Below are positions 40,361 through 51,647 of a stretch of 64,000 nt of DNA, piece after piece; positions within the stretch are counted from its first letter, which is position 1, and each line of letters opens with the position of its first letter. The stretch is from contig JAGGNK010013558.1 in the NCBI GenBank assembly GCA_017590115.1, forward strand, positions 13,505,752 to 13,569,751. Direction: 5' to 3'. Below the pieces are notes generated by a model. It had not been told where the DNA came from, searched no databases, and saw nothing but the letters and a program-made list of their open reading frames with translations. The position numbers were made by a program, and so were the translations under genes. The stretch comes from Montifringilla adamsi. Taxonomy: Eukaryota > Chordata > Aves > Passeriformes > Passeridae.

Positions 40361-42239
40361 TCCATACCAACCAAGATAACTTATCAATAACTCATGTTCT
40401 AGAAAGTTCTGGCTTTAATCAGATAATTTCTTCTCTAGAAAGGACATGCAAAGGTTATAAGTCTCTTGGGGCAGAAATAAGTCTGTTCTAAATCAAAGAA
40501 GGAAAGACAGCTGAACAAATGCTGAAAAAAGTGCTACAGAATTTTCTGCTCTATCCCCTAATCAGAGGACAGCTTAGAAAAAATATCCAAATTTCAGAAG
40601 GAATTTTATTTTTTAAAAAATGCAGAACATGGCAGCTGAATGAAGAACACTACAAACAATCTCATTTAAGGTGCTTATTCTGCCACCATGCTGCGTTAGG
40701 CAGAGGGTGGGACAGAATGAGAGATTAGCCTAATATTTACTGTCTCTCTTTGCTAAAAACACTGTGATTCTCTATGCTTCAAAGTCCAGTTTCAGCATCC
40801 TTGTTCAGTGTTTTCTGTCCATTCCTTGCTGCCTTGACTACTGGAATTTAATATATTAATATGTATTTTGCCAAGCTCACAGAAGGCTGACCACAGTGTC
40901 AAAGCTGTGCTGGCAGCATCAGCTCCACCAAACGTTGGGATTCAAAGAGCATTTGATACATCATGAAAAATACTGGTCTCAGCCTGCAGACAACCATGTG
41001 TCTGCCTCACAAATTTCATATTCCATTCAACCAGCTTCCATCTTTATGGCAGCAAGCTGGAGAACTCAAACAGGAGCATAGTTTTGCAGAAATTTGTCTG
41101 CTCTTTTTGCAAGGAGCTGCCAATGCTGTTGTGACTGGGATATCAGAAGGAAAAAGTAGAAGAGATGTTAGAAATTGAAAGACAATCTTGGAAAAAATTT
41201 CAGCACAGACCATCAGTGTTGCATAACTGGACAGCTTTGCTTTGGCTTCAGAAGCTTGAGAAACTGTCTATTCAAGTGGAAAAAAAACATTCTCCATTCC
41301 GTAATTATTTAGCACTGTAGAACACATGACAATTTTATTCAGCCTTTCTTCACTGCTGCATTAAAACAGGATAACAGTTTTCACAACAGCTGACTCTTCC
41401 TGTCACCAAAAACAAAGTGTGTGGTACAAAAGTGAGAGAGAAATCAGCACCTCTGCCTGGCAGCCCTGCAAATTGGGAGAAAATCTTCAAATCAAAAGAA
41501 TACAAAGACACAAACCTCATTATTGCAGATTCAAGGATAAAGAAAAAAATGTTTTTTCTCCAGTGTTCCATAATCATCTCAATCAATTTCTATACACAGC
41601 AAAATCTGTTCACTTTTAACTATAATCACAAATAAAGAGAAGAGATAGAGAATTGATGAAAGGAAAAAGCAGAACAGGTCTGTAAATGGAATTCTTGGAG
41701 GAAACGTAATGCTGGTGGACGCTTTCTGCGTAAGATTGCAATTTGGTCCACATTAAGTACCTAGAAAGCTACAAAAACAGTCTGTCAGAGATAACATCTT
41801 CTGTTCCCATTCAAGTGGAAATGCCATCTAATGGGGGACCCCCCCAAGGAGCAGGGGCTTTCTTCAGTTCTTTGTTTCTCTCCTGAGATTATCATCAACA
41901 GCAGCAATAGCTCTTTCTTCTTGTATGACATTAGCACTGTGGAGTTGTCACTATAAAAGCCTATCAGACCTTCCCACAGAAACCAGTCAGCAGGCAGACA
42001 GCTCTGGGGAGGTGGATTGGTCCCCATTTGGCAGACACGTGTGACCTGAGGGTCCATCAGCAAGTGGCTGTGCTGTTTGCACGCGTGCTGGAGGGAGGAT
42101 CGCATGCAGTAACTGAAGAGCAGATGTGCTTGATGGTGTGAACTGCTTCCAGCCAGCACAACGCCAGGTTAGCACTCCAGATGAATTGCTACAGGCAGCC
42201 CTTCTGCCTGCTGAAAACATCATCACCAATCAAAGCAGG

Positions 42240-42640
42240 TCATTCTACCTCCTTATTTCAACATTATTAGATGAGAGCTTCCTTTAAGGAGTGCAGCTTC
42301 CTTTGGGCCAGGCTGACTCCAATAAGGTGTTGAACTAATTTGATCCCTGTTTCACGAGGAGATGTGTCATCTGCAGGTTGGAAAAAGTTATTCAAGAGAG
42401 CTTGAGCCTTTCATAATTAACATGCAACACTGGTTGCCACACGGGGAGCAGGCACAGTTATAATAACTCTGAGTCAATAATTCATAAACTATAATGCATT
42501 ATTAATCAATTATTGAGGCCTGAATTACATTTAATGAGATTAAGCTGATTGGAGCACTAAGCTGTTTGAGTCATATTGATTTAATCAATGTGCTTAATTA
42601 AACTGTGTACATTTTCCACATGATCATTATTTCCCAGTAT
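42240..42640. promoter_or_regulatory. Candidate conserved enhancer, homeodomain-site rich
   Basis: Inference from composition. About 400 non-repetitive bases carry many TAAT-type cores: CATAATTAACATGCAA, GCATTATTAATCAATTATTG, GAATTACATTTAATGAG and CTTAATTAAACTG. A 15-base dyad, ATTGATT-T-AATCAAT, lies at 42575-42589. CCAAT-type TGATTGGAGC lies between them. This density and the absence of repeats or simple-sequence runs is typical of deeply conserved vertebrate developmental elements. No target gene can be named from the window. Confidence 0.4.
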
Positions 42641-45600
42641 CCTGCATAAGTGGCCCCTGCAATTCACATCCTCTGCTGTTCTTTGCTCAGGAATTGCTCT
42701 TTGCTGCAATTTATATTTAAAGGTAAAGGGCTTGTTTTTTCCTAGGAAAAGATCAAAGTTGCAAAACAACCATCTAAATAGCTTATACAAGCAAATTGAG
42801 AAATGTTAGAATAGTTTTCCCAGCAACAGTGTCTTTTTTATTCTGTAGGCTTAAGATGAGACCAGGTAAAGACACCTCATTAGTCTCACTTTATCCCTCA
42901 TTCCAGCTCCAGGAGCATCTGCAGATTCAATGCTATGAGAATCCTACCATATCTATCTCAAAAATGTTACTCTATCCTTCTTCAGGAACATGCCTAGACA
43001 AAAAATGTGCTTCAAATCCTCAGGAGACTACATTTAAGATAAGCAGGTATCATTATCTTTTTTTGACAGTATTCATAATGGTTTCCTCAGCCATGCATAA
43101 AGAGGACATATGATGACAGTAGAGCAGCTCAAAGTGACAGATATTACAGATGTAAATGCATTTGCTAGTGTCATTTTTGTTTAATTTCCCTCACCTCTGC
43201 TGTTAATTATCTGGGACAATTTGGGTTAACTTTAAGCCACAAAATTCAGATCTATAATGCTACCCAAGGCTAAAAGAATACTCATTAGGTGTGTTGACTC
43301 TGGAATACACAACACACTGAATAACCACTATTATTAATGGGGATGACAACAGTACAACCAACCATGAAGAGAGTTGTGCAATTCCTTTGGGACTGTTTGA
43401 GTCATTACTCTGTGTTAGCACTAACCAGAATGGCACCTACACTACATCACATCTCAGAGGTGCCTGCCTCTTCCCTTCTCTGACTAAAGGTGAGAGCAAA
43501 TCCACCCCAGCTCAGGGTACAGCCAGGAAACACCTCCTGAAAAACACTCACATGGCAGTGTAGGGTGCACACTGTTCTCTTCTGACCAATCATTTTGCTT
43601 TTGTTCATTTAAATTCCACCACTCTGTTAACATTAGCAACATATCAATGTCCTTTATTTCTTAACAAAAAGATTGACACAATTTTATCATTGTGTCAGTG
43701 TTTAGATATTTTCCTTACACTTCTCTGAAAAGTTAATCTGTCCATTTGCTCTGTCACAACAGTATTGCTTGCAGGGTCTACTCAGCTGTCTGCCAGGGAG
43801 TTTAGTGGAGTTACACAGTGCACACATGCATAAATAATACTGTGAATTAAGAGTTTGCAAACTATTACTGAGTACACATACATGCTGCTAGCACTGCCTT
43901 CACTGGGCTCTGTGTACATGGTAAACAAGAAAATCAGAGCTCTGCAAACACCTATTAATTCATCAAGCAAGGAGGTGGCATCAAGATTTGGAATTTTTTT
44001 GTTTCTACATTCACTTGAGAATGCTCTGAAAGATATTGGGAATTGCTCTCCCTTCACAAGTCCCTTTAACTGTCACCAGGCAGACCTAACACAGCCAGAA
44101 ATAAAGCCAGAATGATTTTACCTTTATCACAAGACCATGGAGGATATTGCACTTAGCATGGGTATTAAAGATATCTGTACTAGCTGGATGCCGAGTCCTC
44201 TCCATCTGATGGCAGGAAGGGCAAGTTTAAAGTTAAAAAGCAACCACAAAAACCAAAATAGACCCTCTCAGTCTCTATTTGCTCAAGCCCATGGAGCTGC
44301 AAAGCCCAGCAGGGGCCACTGACCAGCCCAGGTACCTACAGACATGGACCAAGTTTCAGTTGAGGTTGTGCTGATTGTAACTGAGTGGTTGCATGAATAA
44401 GAGTAAAAGCACAGGAAGCCAAAGAGCTCCCAGCTCACTTATTTCTTTCTTCGTATCAACTTCAGAACTGAACATTTAATAAAAATTATTCAGTACACCA
44501 CCATTGTATAAAGGGCAGATATAAAGAATGGAAGGAGAAAGGAGCCTAAAGTGAATATCAAAGCCTTACACAAACAAGGCATAATGAAGGAGAGAAGTAG
44601 CCCATTTTTCTTCCCTTCAGCATGGCTTGTGTTTCCTATTAACAAGGTGCACGTTAATAAATTTAACTCAGACAAATATAACCATCCTAGAACCACATTA
44701 ATCAAAAGCCTGACAAGAGCAATCTGAAGGAGTTGAGGAAGGGAAGTAAAGCACAGCAGACACAGAGGATGCCATGCCCTCACTCTCCATGAGCACTTCC
44801 AATACAAAATAACTTCTTCCCACTGCACTCTTACCAGGCTGATCCTGCTGCCTTCCCAATACTCCTCACCCACCCTGTGCCTCTTTATCTGATGTTTCCT
44901 TATCCCCACATGTCTATACTTGAGAAAGATTTAGCCTATTTCAGTATGATCATGTGCAGGAGCTGCAAAGTCCTGGTGAGATTTGTGCCACTGGCATTGC
45001 TGAAAACAAACTCCCAAGGTACAGACTGACATGTGTAACAAAGGCAACCCAGGTTTGGTTGATAGGAAATCAAAATTACTATAGCTCATGAAAACTGCAT
45101 TGGCCTTAACCAGAAGGAAAAATAAGGGCTGTCCATTTTTATTCAGTATCTATGTGCCAAGTTCCCCAGTGCTGGAGCTCCACGTTCCTTCTCAAGCTGA
45201 AATAGCCATGGAGACTGTACAAAGCCATGGGATTTATTGCAGGGAAACCCTCCACCCTTTGGTCTCTTCATATTTAGCTCTAAATTGTTGCTCTCCAGTT
45301 ATGTTTTTAGCATGGAAAACATTGACAAACAGGTCCTTCCATCAGCCAAAACACTTCACCAAAAGATGGGTATGTCATACAAAATGAGGAAACTGAGAAG
45401 CAACTGCTGATCAAAGCAACACAAAGCAGCACAAATTAGACTAAGTGCCTCCCCAAAAGCCATAATTAACCAAGCTACTCAAACAAAATAAGCACATACA
45501 TGATTATTCAGATTTGCCTACAGGCATCCCCACAGCATAAAACATGGTGTGCTGTCTTGCTGTTCTTTCACTTGATAGAACAATAAATATTTTCATCACT

Positions 45601-45834
45601 TAAGAGTATTGGTGTTTACTTGTTCAGTATTGAAAACTTGAGTGAAACTGTGTTATCTTGACAATGTCTTTCCCCCAAAAACTTCTCTTTCAGTTGGACA
45701 GCTGGGGTTTCTATACGTTCTGTTTTGAGATCCATGGATAGGAAGTCTGCAATCTTATTTAGTGCAAGGCTTCAGAAGAAGGGTTTAGTGGCACAGGATT
45801 TCATGGCATTCCAGGGAGAACTACAAGCTCCCAC

Positions 45835-45955
45835 TGGCTTCATGTACTACCACAAGGCAGGAGATATTTATTTCTACCAAAAATAAAGAGGACTTAAGCA
45901 ACATAATTGGGATTTGAACCTAGGTGCAGTATATTGAGTCTGAAGCATTCGGAAA
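45835..45955 (+). repeat. Possible MIR-like relic
   Basis: TTGGGATTTGAACCTAGGTG, then GAGTCTGAAGCATTC, resembles the 3' part of MIR (GGGATTTGAACCCAGGT, then a TCTGA-type word before GCTC). The left half is only weakly similar. Confidence 0.45.
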
Positions 45956-46584
45956 AAGCATCCATAGATGCCTTATGAATCTTTCAGCAAACCTGGGCTG
46001 AATAAGGAAGCCAAGCCTTGTCTATGTAGACAGGTTAACAACCTTTGAAAACCTGCCAGGCTTTCTTCTAACACTGCAAGAAGGAATCTAATATACTCTG
46101 AGAATACAGTGCTCCAGAAAATGGCCATGCCTCCCAACATGGTCACACTTATATCACAATACTTTCTTGAAATTTTTTTTTTTTTGCTTTCCTGTCACAA
46201 AACACTCCTTTCAGAAAGTCCTTTCAAAACCAAAAGAGCAAAAGTCCAATGTTGAGGATAGTGACTCATGTACTGACTCACTCCAAGCCTTTGCTTAGAC
46301 AAACCCAAATGTTAGCTCAGGTTTTGCTTTGTACCACCATTGGAAAGGGCTTCTCGCTTGGGCAGAAAATCTTGTTCACTGCATGCCTCTTCCAGATGGC
46401 TCCAATCCTCATATAAAGGATTCCAACTTACTTTCAATTGCCCCCTTGAGACCTCCAGCCACGAGGTGTCAGCAAATAACATCTGACCAGGTGATCACTG
46501 CCATGTGCCAAAGGCTGCTTTAGGTAACCAACCTCCCCCTCCCCAACTCCCACCCACTGGTTTTCTGTGTCATCATAATCGTGG

Positions 46585-46597
46585 AAAAAAAAAAAAA
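46585..46597 (+). repeat. Poly(A) run, 13 bases
   Basis: An uninterrupted A run with no retroposed body recognised. Confidence 0.75.
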
Positions 46598-47892
46598 GTG
46601 CTTAAGGGCAGGAATTCTCTCTTCAAGCCAGGCATGGACAGCCACAATTAAAGCTGTGCATGTGCATGCACATTTTAAATTCCCCATGTAGCCTGTACTT
46701 GGCTATTTTGCTTTAGTATTTCAACCAAGAAAAGCATGTTCATGATACAAATTTGCTAATCCAAGGTAAAAGCTGAATTTGTAATCAAGTTATTACACTA
46801 AAAAGGCATGAGCTGTAGATGATTACACAGTAATGTCAGCATGGCTACAGTCACTCTGCTCTAAACCTGGACCAAAAAAGATAGCAATAACTTCCACCAA
46901 CTCTCATATTTCACCTCTCTTTTAGTTTAGGAGAAGTCTGCAATGAGAACTGTGGTTCAGGTCACAGAATCCCTTTGGATTCTTCTAACCTAGTATCTAA
47001 GTGAGGTAATGAAAACCATTCACTTAACATATAAAAAGATCTTAAGACAACTTAAATATTTACAAGCCTCAAAGGTCTCAATCTGTGTTATGTTTGAAGA
47101 GAGAAAAAATATCACTTGTACACCTTGTTCCCAATTTAAAAAAAAAATTAAAAATCAACCTACATATAAGTAGTTAATGATTTAGGCTCTAAAATCAAAG
47201 CTAACCCAATGTGATGCTAATCACAATCTTAACTCTTGCTGTTGAGTTACAGAAACATACATATCTTAACCTTGTTCATCAGGGCCATTGAAGGTCTAAA
47301 TCTTTGGCTCTCACAATGAAAAATAATCAGCTCTAGATATAAAATGGCAGTTGTAATATTTACTATTAAACAGTACATATCAGTATGGTCTCAGACAGAA
47401 TGCAAGGAGATATATTGTGTTCCAGATGGATCTACTGGGCACACTGCAGGAGCTGGAATTTCACCAGAAAACTCATTCTGAGCTGGACCAGAAATTGAAG
47501 TCATCTTGTTTTTGGGATTTGTTTTTTTCAAATTTAAGACTTCAAAATACATAAAAATTTTCATAGAAAACAAAATATAAGAAAAAAATCTTGTTGAATT
47601 AGTTATTTCACAGTTTTTTGCTCTAGGACGTATTTTATATTGAACTTTGTAAATATTTCACATCATTGAAGAGAAATGAGAAGTGCAAAATGGTATCAGC
47701 TCTCCTCCCTCTTCCATGCAAACCTGTAATTTTTAAAGAGATCACGATTGGCTATTCCTCATATTTATATTCCTTTTTCCAGAATGAGAAAGACAAGAAA
47801 ATCAGCATGCTCACAAAAGATGTTGTTATTGCCACTGCTGACATGAGCACAACTCACCAGCATCTTTATTAATGCTTCATTGGGCTACTTAC

Positions 47893-48046
47893 AGAACTGC
47901 TCCAGGTCGTCTCTGTTTTTAGACTCAGGCATGGCAGTGATCGTGAGCAGTGGGCATGGATTTCCTCCTAAAGTCTGGCAGAGTGTCTGCTGCCTCCAGT
48001 AAACCTTCTTAGGGTTCCTATTTTGTTCCAGGATGTCAAGATGAGA
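47893..48046 (-). CDS. AGBL1: AGBL1 exon G, start of peptidase M14 domain
   Basis: The 154-base exon holds 51 codons plus one trailing base and starts on a codon. It encodes [20 protein letters not shown], then [20 protein letters not shown] and [11 protein letters not shown]. The family has HL-x-x-L at the helix that opens the catalytic domain, LCxTLxGN-x-x-PLLTITA in the first core strand, then a variable acidic loop. All are present with no gap. The acceptor is CTTTTTCAG and the donor a perfect GTAAGT. The trailing T pairs with GC of the next exon to give Cys, so the junction reads EQF-C-SRPY. Relatives I recall have Arg or His at that split codon, so the Cys is a possible lineage change. 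Confidence 0.92.
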
Positions 48047-48306
48047 CTGAAAAAGAAGAAAGGAAGCAGATTTATAAAGGAGTTCACAGTCTATAAAACC
48101 TGATTTTATTCTAGTAGTTGTATATTACTTTTGATACTAATTTAATATCTTGCTAACTTCCCAGCTCCTCTCTTCTGCCAGTTAATATCAGCACCTTTTA
48201 CATCCCACAAATATGCACGAGCCATTCACAATGCATCCCAGTTCACTGAAGCTGCACAGAATATTTATTCTTATATCATTATCTACTTGAGGATGTCCCT
48301 TTTTAT

Positions 48307-48375
48307 TGCAGAGGGGTTGGTCCAGATGACCTTTAAATGTCCCTTCCAGCCCAAATTATTTATTATTTTGCCTCA
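48307..48375 (+). mobile_element. CR1 LINE 3'-end fragment
   Basis: It reads TGCAGAGGGGTTGGTCCAGA, TGACCTTTAAATGTCCCTTC and CAGCCCAAATTATTTATTAT. This is the plus-strand CR1 3' terminus, with the ATTCTATGAT-type tail drifted to ATT-rich sequence. Severely 5' truncated. Confidence 0.88.
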
Positions 48376-51292
48376 ACAGTTCCTAGGTGCTTTTTTTTTG
48401 CTAATGAAATTTCTATGCATACATGAAATCTAAAACAGAAGCATTTACTCTTTATATTTTAATAAGGGTTTTGTAGAAACGTGAGAAAACTCACCACTTT
48501 TGAACATTTACAGAATTGATTGCCTAGCTGTCAAGCACATGCCAGTGAAACTCAGTGACAACTCCATATCAGAGGCAGCCAAAAAGTTTATATCGAAACA
48601 ACATTTTGTACAATCGGTAGTGGGAAATTTGAAGAGTGTCTTTCCAAGAAGTTATTTAAAAAGGGAGATTTTTCTCCCCACCCCCCAAAGTTTATGACAG
48701 CTTTAAATAATTCTAAAGACCAACAGCTTCTTGAGAAATTTGAGGAAAAGAGCTGGCAGCTTAGAAGAAAGACTTCTTGGAAAAAATTCCCATCGCCTCA
48801 TTAGACACGGAGCCTCTTGTCACCCACCCAGCAGAGGAAGTGTGGCTCTGTTTGCAGCGCAGCTGATGAGTGTGAGCACTGCCCCTGGGAGTGCTGGGGA
48901 GCACCAGTTGTCTCCCAGTGGGTAGGAATAGGTGCAGTGAGCACACTTGTCCTAACAAAAACTAAAACACTTCAGTTCACACAATGACCCTCACAGGGTG
49001 ATGGTTTGTCTCTATGAGTCAGGGTTCAAATTTAATCTACATTTATGGGACAGCACGTTCTTGTTTTTATCAAATCTTGGAGGTCACCATGTTTCAGACT
49101 GCTTTCCCAGCATTTTAACAGAGCTATGTAAACACAGAACTGAAATTTACAGTCAGCTATGTTATAAAACAATTAAAATACAGCTCTATAAAGTAAATTC
49201 AATTATTAAATGCATTTAACAATCTCACATAGATACAGAGAATTCAATATCATCATTTACTTATGTTCCTGCTACCCAGTGAAACTTAATTGGGTATAGC
49301 TACCACAGAGATTTCAGCTAGATATCAAAACAATTAATACTGTGATGTAAAAATAGATAAATTACTGTTCATAAAAGAAATGTAATTACTAACGGACAAG
49401 AAGTAATGAACTGCAGAGTGCATCCAGTTCAAATAGGATTCTACAATATTTCCTGCAAATATTCCTATAACCATTAAATATATATGATATTTTAAAACAT
49501 TCTCAAATTACTAACTCCATATACAAGTTTATCTTCTTCCCCAAAGCACTGTGTCTTTAATTGAGCCCTTGGGTTCATAATCAGTTTTAATTTATTATTG
49601 ATATGTAAAACCAACACATTTCACCAGTGGACAAATGCTTTAAAATGCAATTTACTGATGCACAAACCTGATTTAGTTTATTTACTCTGGAAATAAAAGT
49701 AAAATGGAGATGTGTATAGTGCATCACTCAACATTTTTTAAATTAGCCCAAGCAAAGAAGCCTTCCAGAATTATTAGAAGTAGTGATTTTGCTTTAGCTG
49801 GACACAACAATTTATCAGCCTTTTCCACCCACAATTCCCATTTACCAAACTTTATGGTCCTTATTGAGTCCAAGTTCATTTAAACTTTTCCTGGGGCAAA
49901 ACTCCCTTTAACTTCAATGAGCATTTTATTTGAAGAGACAGTGAAATACTTAAAGACCTGGTCCTGGAAGCCTAGGAATAACATCTTTTTCATCTCTATT
50001 CTATTCATTCAGGAGCAGGTGAGATATTCAGTCATTCCCAGAGCACACAAACTCTCCAAGTCCCTCTTGCTTTGTGCCAGCAAAAGACAGAAATCAATAA
50101 CAGTAAAATAATGATGAGGCACTGCCTTTATGTGAAATGTATGGTGGTGAATAAGTCCAACCCATTCTTCAGTATTGCATGTATTTTTTACCCTGCAGAC
50201 TGCAGATATTTGTGCCTTCAATGCTAAAGGTCAAACCCCACCCTGGGAGCACACACTCTTCCCCACGGAACTTTAGGAGTAACTGGTGAGGAACTGATGA
50301 GAAGTGAGCTGGCAGACATGTTTTGGACTGAAGGCTGGACTGGCCTTCCCCCAGATATTGGAAGCAGTTTCTTTCAATGTCTGTAATGGGATGCAAAACA
50401 GTTGACAAGAGGCTCTCTTGAGTGGGAATCAATCCAAGCCTTACTCTGCTGGCGTGCCAGGCAGCACAGAGAGCCCTGGGGGAAGACACTGTCCCCTGGA
50501 AAGCACAGCCTCCAAAATCTGCTTATGGCAAACTGATGTCATTATGAAAAGCACAGTGACCTCAAACTCCACCAACCCACACCAGCATGTATAGCCCAAA
50601 ACAAAATGTGTTGACAATGGAAACTGAAGTGAGAAGGGAGGGAAACTGATTTACTGGAACTGTTTCATTTGCAGTAACATAGCTCTCATGTTTAGCATCA
50701 AAGCAAAGCTACTCCCAGAACTATTCATTTCACTTCTTTCATCCTATCTCCCCTACATCAATTATAGAGGAAGCACATTGGATGCATTTCCCAGAACATT
50801 CCCTCACCATCCACCCCCTTCCACAGAAGAGGCTGTGGAAAACAAACCTGTGCCCAGCAAAAAAACTTAGTATAACTGAATAACTAAATTTACGCTGTGG
50901 AGTTGTGTTCTTTTAGTTTCTGTACTGACAGCACTGGTGGGACTGTCATAAGTTCCTACTGACAGTCCAGCTGGCACCAAGGAAAGAGCTGGTAAAGTAT
51001 CAGATGAGGTCCAGCAGCCTGCTAATGCTGGGTGCAGCTCTGAAAGCTCTGCTGCCCTGTGTCAGGAGGTGGATCAGGCAGCACATCTCTGCTGTCATTA
51101 GGTTTAGCCCCCTGCTTCCCAGCCCTTCAGCAGGAGGATCCTGCTGCCCCAAGTGAGTGGAGACACCTTTGGTCTGTGTTATGACTGGTATAAGCACTAA
51201 AGGTTTGTGCTCAAGCTTGTCCCACAGAGAAATTTCTTCTACAACATTCTGAGCTTTACAGCTGGCAAAACAAGGCAATTACACCATCATGG

Positions 51293-51410
51293 TCACAGAA
51301 TGGTTTCAGTAAGGAGGGACCTTAAGGATCATCTCATTCCACACATTCTCCTAGACCAGGTTGCTCAAGGTCCCATCCAACCTGACTCTGAGCACTCCCA
51401 GGGATGAGGA
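51293..51410 (-). mobile_element. CR1 LINE 3'-end fragment
   Basis: It reads TCACAGAATGGTTTCAGTAA, GGAGGGACCTTAAGGATCAT, CCTAGACCAGGTTGCTCAAG and CCCATCCAACCTGACTCTGA, the CR1 3' end in reverse complement. The CCTGCCATGGGCAGGGAC segment is deleted. It lies about 90 bases left of exon F, inside the intron that follows it in the gene. Confidence 0.9.
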
Positions 51411-51499
51411 CGTGAAATCAATCCTGTGTCATCTCAAAATCTACACACACCCAAGCAGCTCCAACCATTATCTTATTTAAGTGGACGTGTCAGCATTAC

Positions 51500-51647
51500 C
51501 ATCATTGTGGAGTAGGTGTAGGGGTAGTGGTAGGCCAGGTAGCAGACATCATCTCTGTGAGGGAACTTGATGCTGAAGGTGAGGGTGTAGTAGAACCTTC
51601 CCCTCACGCCTCCTCCTGCAGCTGCACTCCTGCAGCGGTAGTGGTTT
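51500..51647 (-). CDS. AGBL1: AGBL1 exon F, end of N-domain
   Basis: This 148-base exon has one leading base and 49 whole codons. It encodes [20 protein letters not shown], then [20 protein letters not shown] and [19 protein letters not shown] is nearly invariant in cytosolic carboxypeptidases and marks the hinge from the N-domain into the peptidase domain. The Ala/Gly-rich loop before RFYYTLTF is variable in the family and GC-rich here. The acceptor is CTTCCTCCAG. The donor GTAATG at 51499-51494 is weak, but the exon ends exactly on a codon and the next exon starts on one. Two CTGCAG hexamers inside the 5' part could act as cryptic acceptors. Confidence 0.92.

Larger units (their letters stand above)
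24357..47892 (-). other. AGBL1: AGBL1 intron, 23.5 kb
   Basis: The intron lies between exon G and exon H, with donor GTAAGT at the right end and acceptor TTTGCAG at the left end. It holds a CR1 fragment at 40290-40360, a MIR-like relic near 45900, a 30-base tandem duplication at 38044, a palindrome at 30895 and simple A-runs. Several AT-rich stretches are dense in TAAT cores and read as candidate enhancers (26590-26760, 35040-35420, 42240-42640). Open frames up to 156 codons (for example 25140-25610 on the minus strand and 27345-27791 on the plus strand) show no recognisable domain, and I treat them as chance. Confidence 0.85.
48047..51499 (-). other. AGBL1: AGBL1 intron, 3.45 kb
   Basis: Intron between exons F and G. 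It holds two old CR1 3'-end fragments in opposite orientations (48307-48375 plus, 51293-51410 minus). The rest, including the AT-rich part at 49200-49800, shows no recognisable gene or RNA. Confidence 0.85.

Noticed and set aside
45900..45925. GGGATTTGAACC, like a tRNA T-arm
   Set aside because: No cloverleaf could be built around it; the MIR 3' end, itself tRNA-derived, explains the word better.
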